IMG/VR virus record: IMGVR_UViG_3300037847_001213
Location: 1 to 21,249 of that record
From: a virus
Direction: 5' to 3' (one strand)
DNA: 21,249 nt
The notes below the pieces were generated by a model, which saw only the letters and a list, made by a program, of their open reading frames with translations, was not told where the DNA came from and made no database searches. The stretch's first letter is position 1. Each line of letters starts with the position of its first letter. Below, piece after piece: positions 19,561 through 21,249 of this stretch. Both the position numbers and the translations under genes were made by a program.

Positions 19561-19769
19561 TGGACGAATGGAGAGATAAATTCTCTGAGCAAGAGTTATT
19601 AATCTATGATTTCTTAAAGGAAAACAAGATTGATATTGAAGACGTGATTGATGTAATCATCAAAGTTAATCGGCTTGTTGGTGTTGGCTTAGTAAGTTTA
19701 GAAGAACACGTAGTGAAGGCAATTAAGAAGCACCACAGACACGAATCATTTGAACAATTAATGAGATAG
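19560..19769 (+). CDS. Small helical protein, unknown function
   Basis: This is a 69-aa protein (MDEWRDKFSEQELLIYDFLK onward) with amphipathic helices and a basic KAIKKHHRHESFEQLMR end. The GAGGAGG encoded by the last codons of the upstream gene provides the ribosome binding site. No motif is recognised. Confidence 0.55.
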   Translation: MDEWRDKFSEQELLIYDFLKENKIDIEDVIDVIIKVNRLVGVGLVSLEEHVVKAIKKHHRHESFEQLMR

Positions 19770-19781
19770 AAAGGAAAAATT

Positions 19782-20078
19782 ATGCAATTATTAACTGAAG
19801 AAATTAAGAAAAAATTAGTTTCAAATCACGAAGCCCAAGACGGAACTAAAAAATTTAAGGCAGTAGTGAAGCTTTTTAATCCGACAGGTGTAGGAACGTG
19901 GTATCTGTCAGAATTAAATCCTAAAACGAATACTGCATTTGGTCTATGTTGTATCCACGAAGAAGAACTTGGCTACGTAGATTTGAATGAGTTATTATCT
20001 TTTAAAGGTATGATGGGATTAGGAATTGAACGAGACAAATTCTTCACACCTAAACCATTAGAAGAGTGTAGAACGTGA
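19782..20078 (+). CDS. DUF2958 family protein
   Basis: This is a 98-aa protein starting MQLLTEEIKKKLVSN, then KAVVKLFNPTGVGTWYLSEL (about 26-45), EEELGYVDLNELLSFKG (58-74) and GIERDKFFTPKPLEE near the end. This order (LLT.EI...L, KF..P.G.GTWY..E, ELGY..L.EL, IERD..F.P..L) is that of DUF2958, a family found in phages, plasmids and integrative elements, with no known activity. AAAGGAAA precedes the ATG. The next gene starts inside its stop codon region (GTGA). Confidence 0.8.
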   Translation: MQLLTEEIKKKLVSNHEAQDGTKKFKAVVKLFNPTGVGTWYLSELNPKTNTAFGLCCIHEEELGYVDLNELLSFKGMMGLGIERDKFFTPKPLEECRT

Positions 20079-20242
20079 GTCAGAAAAATATCATAATCCA
20101 AAAGGCACACGATGACATTCAAAATATTTATCAGAGTGTCATCCCTTGGATTAATGAAGCAGAAGGTGAGAGAGAAATTATCCACAGTTTGTTTCAAGAT
20201 TTATCTGATAAATTAATTGATAACAAGGAGAAGGAAAAGTGA
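20075..20242 (+). CDS. 55-aa protein with GTG start, unknown function
   Basis: The frame opens with a GTG at 20075 that overlaps the DUF2958 stop (GTGA) and runs to a TGA at 20240-20242, which overlaps the following ATG. The product, SQKNIIIQKAHDDIQNIYQ and onward, is helical, with IIHSLFQDLSDKLIDNKEKE at the end. The tight coupling on both sides and the lack of any other gene in 20079-20241 support it. No family is known to me. Confidence 0.55.
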   Translation: MSQKNIIIQKAHDDIQNIYQSVIPWINEAEGEREIIHSLFQDLSDKLIDNKEKEK

Positions 20243-20424
20243 TGCCAGACGTAGAAGAAAAAGAAACTCTAGCCCAACTTGTACAAGAAGGGTTAGAGAT
20301 GGGGTTGGAGCATTTCGAAGAACTGCAAGGATATGTAGCAGAACATTATGACTTGACATCTTCGGATGACTCCTATATTTTAGAACTATGGAATGAATAT
20401 TGGAGTAACTATAATGACAGATAA
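20242..20424 (+). CDS. Small acidic protein, unknown function
   Basis: This is 60 aa from ATG 20242 (MPDVEEKETLAQLVQEGLEM). A GTG three bases earlier is in frame, but AAGGAGAAGGAA is better placed for the ATG, which overlaps the previous stop (TGATG). The protein is acidic and helical with a Tyr/Trp-rich end (ILELWNEYWSNYNDR). It overlaps the next gene by 11 bases. Confidence 0.55.
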   Translation: MPDVEEKETLAQLVQEGLEMGLEHFEELQGYVAEHYDLTSSDDSYILELWNEYWSNYNDR

Positions 20425-20557
20425 AGAAAGAATAAAATTAATGCATGATGAATTGAAGAAGATTGCAGAAGAGTTAAGAGAAATGAAATCTAATTTATAT
20501 TTCTTCATGCTTCAGAAACTTCAAAGGAAAGAGAGTCAAGATGAGCAAAAGATTTAA
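20414..20557 (+). CDS. 47-aa helical protein, unknown function
   Basis: This small frame starts with an ATG at 20414 inside the end of the previous gene and stops at 20555-20557 inside the next. The product (MTDKERIKLMHDELKKIAEE onward) looks like a single coiled coil or helical hairpin. Support comes from position in a chain of overlapping genes and from the helical pattern. There is no strong ribosome binding site, so coupling is likely. Confidence 0.45.
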   Translation: MTDKERIKLMHDELKKIAEELREMKSNLYFFMLQKLQRKESQDEQKI

Positions 20558-20813
20558 ACAAGTAAACGTGCAACACTTTGCCACACTTGTGCAGGATATA
20601 GATATATCCAAGTATACTCAGAAAGAATACGTAGAGATTGTAGAAGAATTATATATGAGTATCTTCCGACACAATACCGATGGTGACTTTGTTGTAGAAA
20701 CATTACCTAACGAGAAGGGTAATTGGAGAGTGCATAAACCTTCTGCAACCAAAGAGGAAGTAATGGAGTTAATCCAGAAAGGAAAAATGGTATGGGACAA
20801 GAACGTAATCTAA
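20541..20813 (+). CDS. Small protein, unknown function
   Basis: This is a 90-aa protein (MSKRFKQVNVQHFATLVQDI onward) with a helical YTQKEYVEIVEELYMSIF part, a beta-like GDFVVETLPNEKGNWRVHKP and a final helix EEVMELIQKGKMVW. AAAGGAAAGAGAG precedes the ATG. No family is recognised. It overlaps both neighbours. Confidence 0.55.
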   Translation: MSKRFKQVNVQHFATLVQDIDISKYTQKEYVEIVEELYMSIFRHNTDGDFVVETLPNEKGNWRVHKPSATKEEVMELIQKGKMVWDKNVI

Positions 20814-20980
20814 CACCAACACAACATTGGGAACTGCATCAAGGACTGTGGCATATGCTAGGTTGTGATATGGAATTGTATAGTAAAAATAAAAATTATG
20901 TTATATATATTGACAATAAAACGAACAAACAATATAACTATTCAACACGAGGAAAAATAGAGGTAAAAAATGCCAACTAG
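20792..20980 (+). CDS. Small protein, unknown function
   Basis: This is a 62-aa protein starting MGQERNLTPTQHWELHQGLW and ending in a beta-like YVIYIDNKTNKQYNYSTRGK stretch. AAAGGA (20778-20783) is 8 bases before the ATG, within the previous gene. It overlaps the next gene by 11 bases. No family is recognised. Confidence 0.5.
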   Translation: MGQERNLTPTQHWELHQGLWHMLGCDMELYSKNKNYVIYIDNKTNKQYNYSTRGKIEVKNAN

Positions 20981-21140
20981 TGCTTATAAAAAGAAACCTA
21001 AGAAACCTACTTGGGCATGGATATATGGAGATGAGATGCCAGAGTTATGGGAACACTTTGGCTTTCCATATCCAGACCCAGACGATAGGATGAAAGTAAA
21101 GTTTGTTAAGTATGAATCAAAGGAGATGCAACGTGGCTAA
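20970..21140 (+). CDS. 56-aa protein, unknown function
   Basis: The ATG at 20970 has AGAGG 6 bases upstream. The product begins MPTSAYKKKPKKPTWAWIYG and contains WEHFGFPYPDPDDRMKVKF. It is basic at the start and Pro/aromatic-rich in the middle. The stop at 21138-21140 overlaps the following gene. No family is recognised, but the frame, start signal and overlap support it as real. Confidence 0.5.
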   Translation: MPTSAYKKKPKKPTWAWIYGDEMPELWEHFGFPYPDPDDRMKVKFVKYESKEMQRG

Positions 21141-21249
21141 ACAAAGAAAGGGTAGATTTATGTCTGATGTTTATTTAAATGCAGATGAATACATAGAGTA
21201 TTATTCTGAATTAGCAGATGACTTAATGCAAAAAAAATTAGGTAAAGAA
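21133..21249 (+). CDS. Partial gene with GTG start (runs off window)
   Basis: The GTG at 21133, with AAGGAG 7 bases upstream, opens a frame that continues to the window edge (39 codons). The part seen reads AKQRKGRFMSDVYLNADEYI and then YYSELADDLMQKKLGKE. It is basic at the N-terminus and helical after it. Too little is present for assignment. Confidence 0.5.
   Translation, partial: MAKQRKGRFMSDVYLNADEYIEYYSELADDLMQKKLGKE

Overview
The window reads as part of the genome of a tailed double-stranded DNA bacteriophage, probably a marine podovirus-like phage. It holds a complete capsid-assembly block: large terminase, a very long portal, a GroES-like co-chaperonin, a scaffold, an HK97-fold major capsid protein and P22 gp4/SU10-type adaptor proteins. 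The small lysine-rich and Gly-Gly-tagged proteins, and the AT-rich late genes, resemble what is seen in uncultured marine phages and phages of AT-rich marine bacteria. The host cannot be proven from this sequence. No integrase, CRISPR, rRNA, insertion sequence or ordinary tRNA was seen.

Late module (minus strand, 15909 down to 1). In order of transcription it holds terL; a protein of about 449 aa with a twin-arginine-like N-terminus; the portal; two tiny genes; the GroES-like protein; the scaffold; a 171-aa conserved protein; the major capsid protein; a decoration-type protein; a 92-aa virion-type protein; an SU10-type adaptor; a run of small basic or Gly-Gly-tagged genes; a second, gp4-like adaptor; a zinc-ribbon protein; and the start of a beta-repeat tail-fibre-like gene cut by the window edge. 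Genes are packed tightly, often with TAATG or ATGA overlaps. The end of one gene frequently carries the ribosome binding site of the next.

Control region (15910-16703). This 0.8-kb divergent region separates leftward late genes from rightward early genes. It holds a probable near-leaderless terL promoter, an AT-rich stretch with a perfect 16-bp palindrome, a non-coding block rich in the tetranucleotide ACGT, and a 23-bp-arm hairpin. A rho-independent terminator and a strong early promoter follow, the promoter with a dyad across its -35 box. The leader then carries repeats. The block from the hairpin to the terminator is the best candidate for an undescribed phage RNA.

Early module 1 (16704-18798, plus strand) is visibly more GC-rich than the rest and full of ACGT. 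It encodes six small proteins: three unknown, one Cys-rich GP88-like, one CxxC/CCxxC zinc-type, and one conserved small phage protein. A 113-base gap inside it holds consecutive strong hairpins.

Non-coding block 18799-19153. This is a second structured stretch. It contains tRNA-Tyr-like 5' and 3' pieces separated by about 120 bases of other hairpins, flanked by two hairpins with long T tracts.

Early module 2 (19154-21249, plus strand) returns to AT-rich composition. It encodes a tightly coupled string of ten small proteins, of which only a DUF2958 protein is recognisable. The last gene runs off the window.
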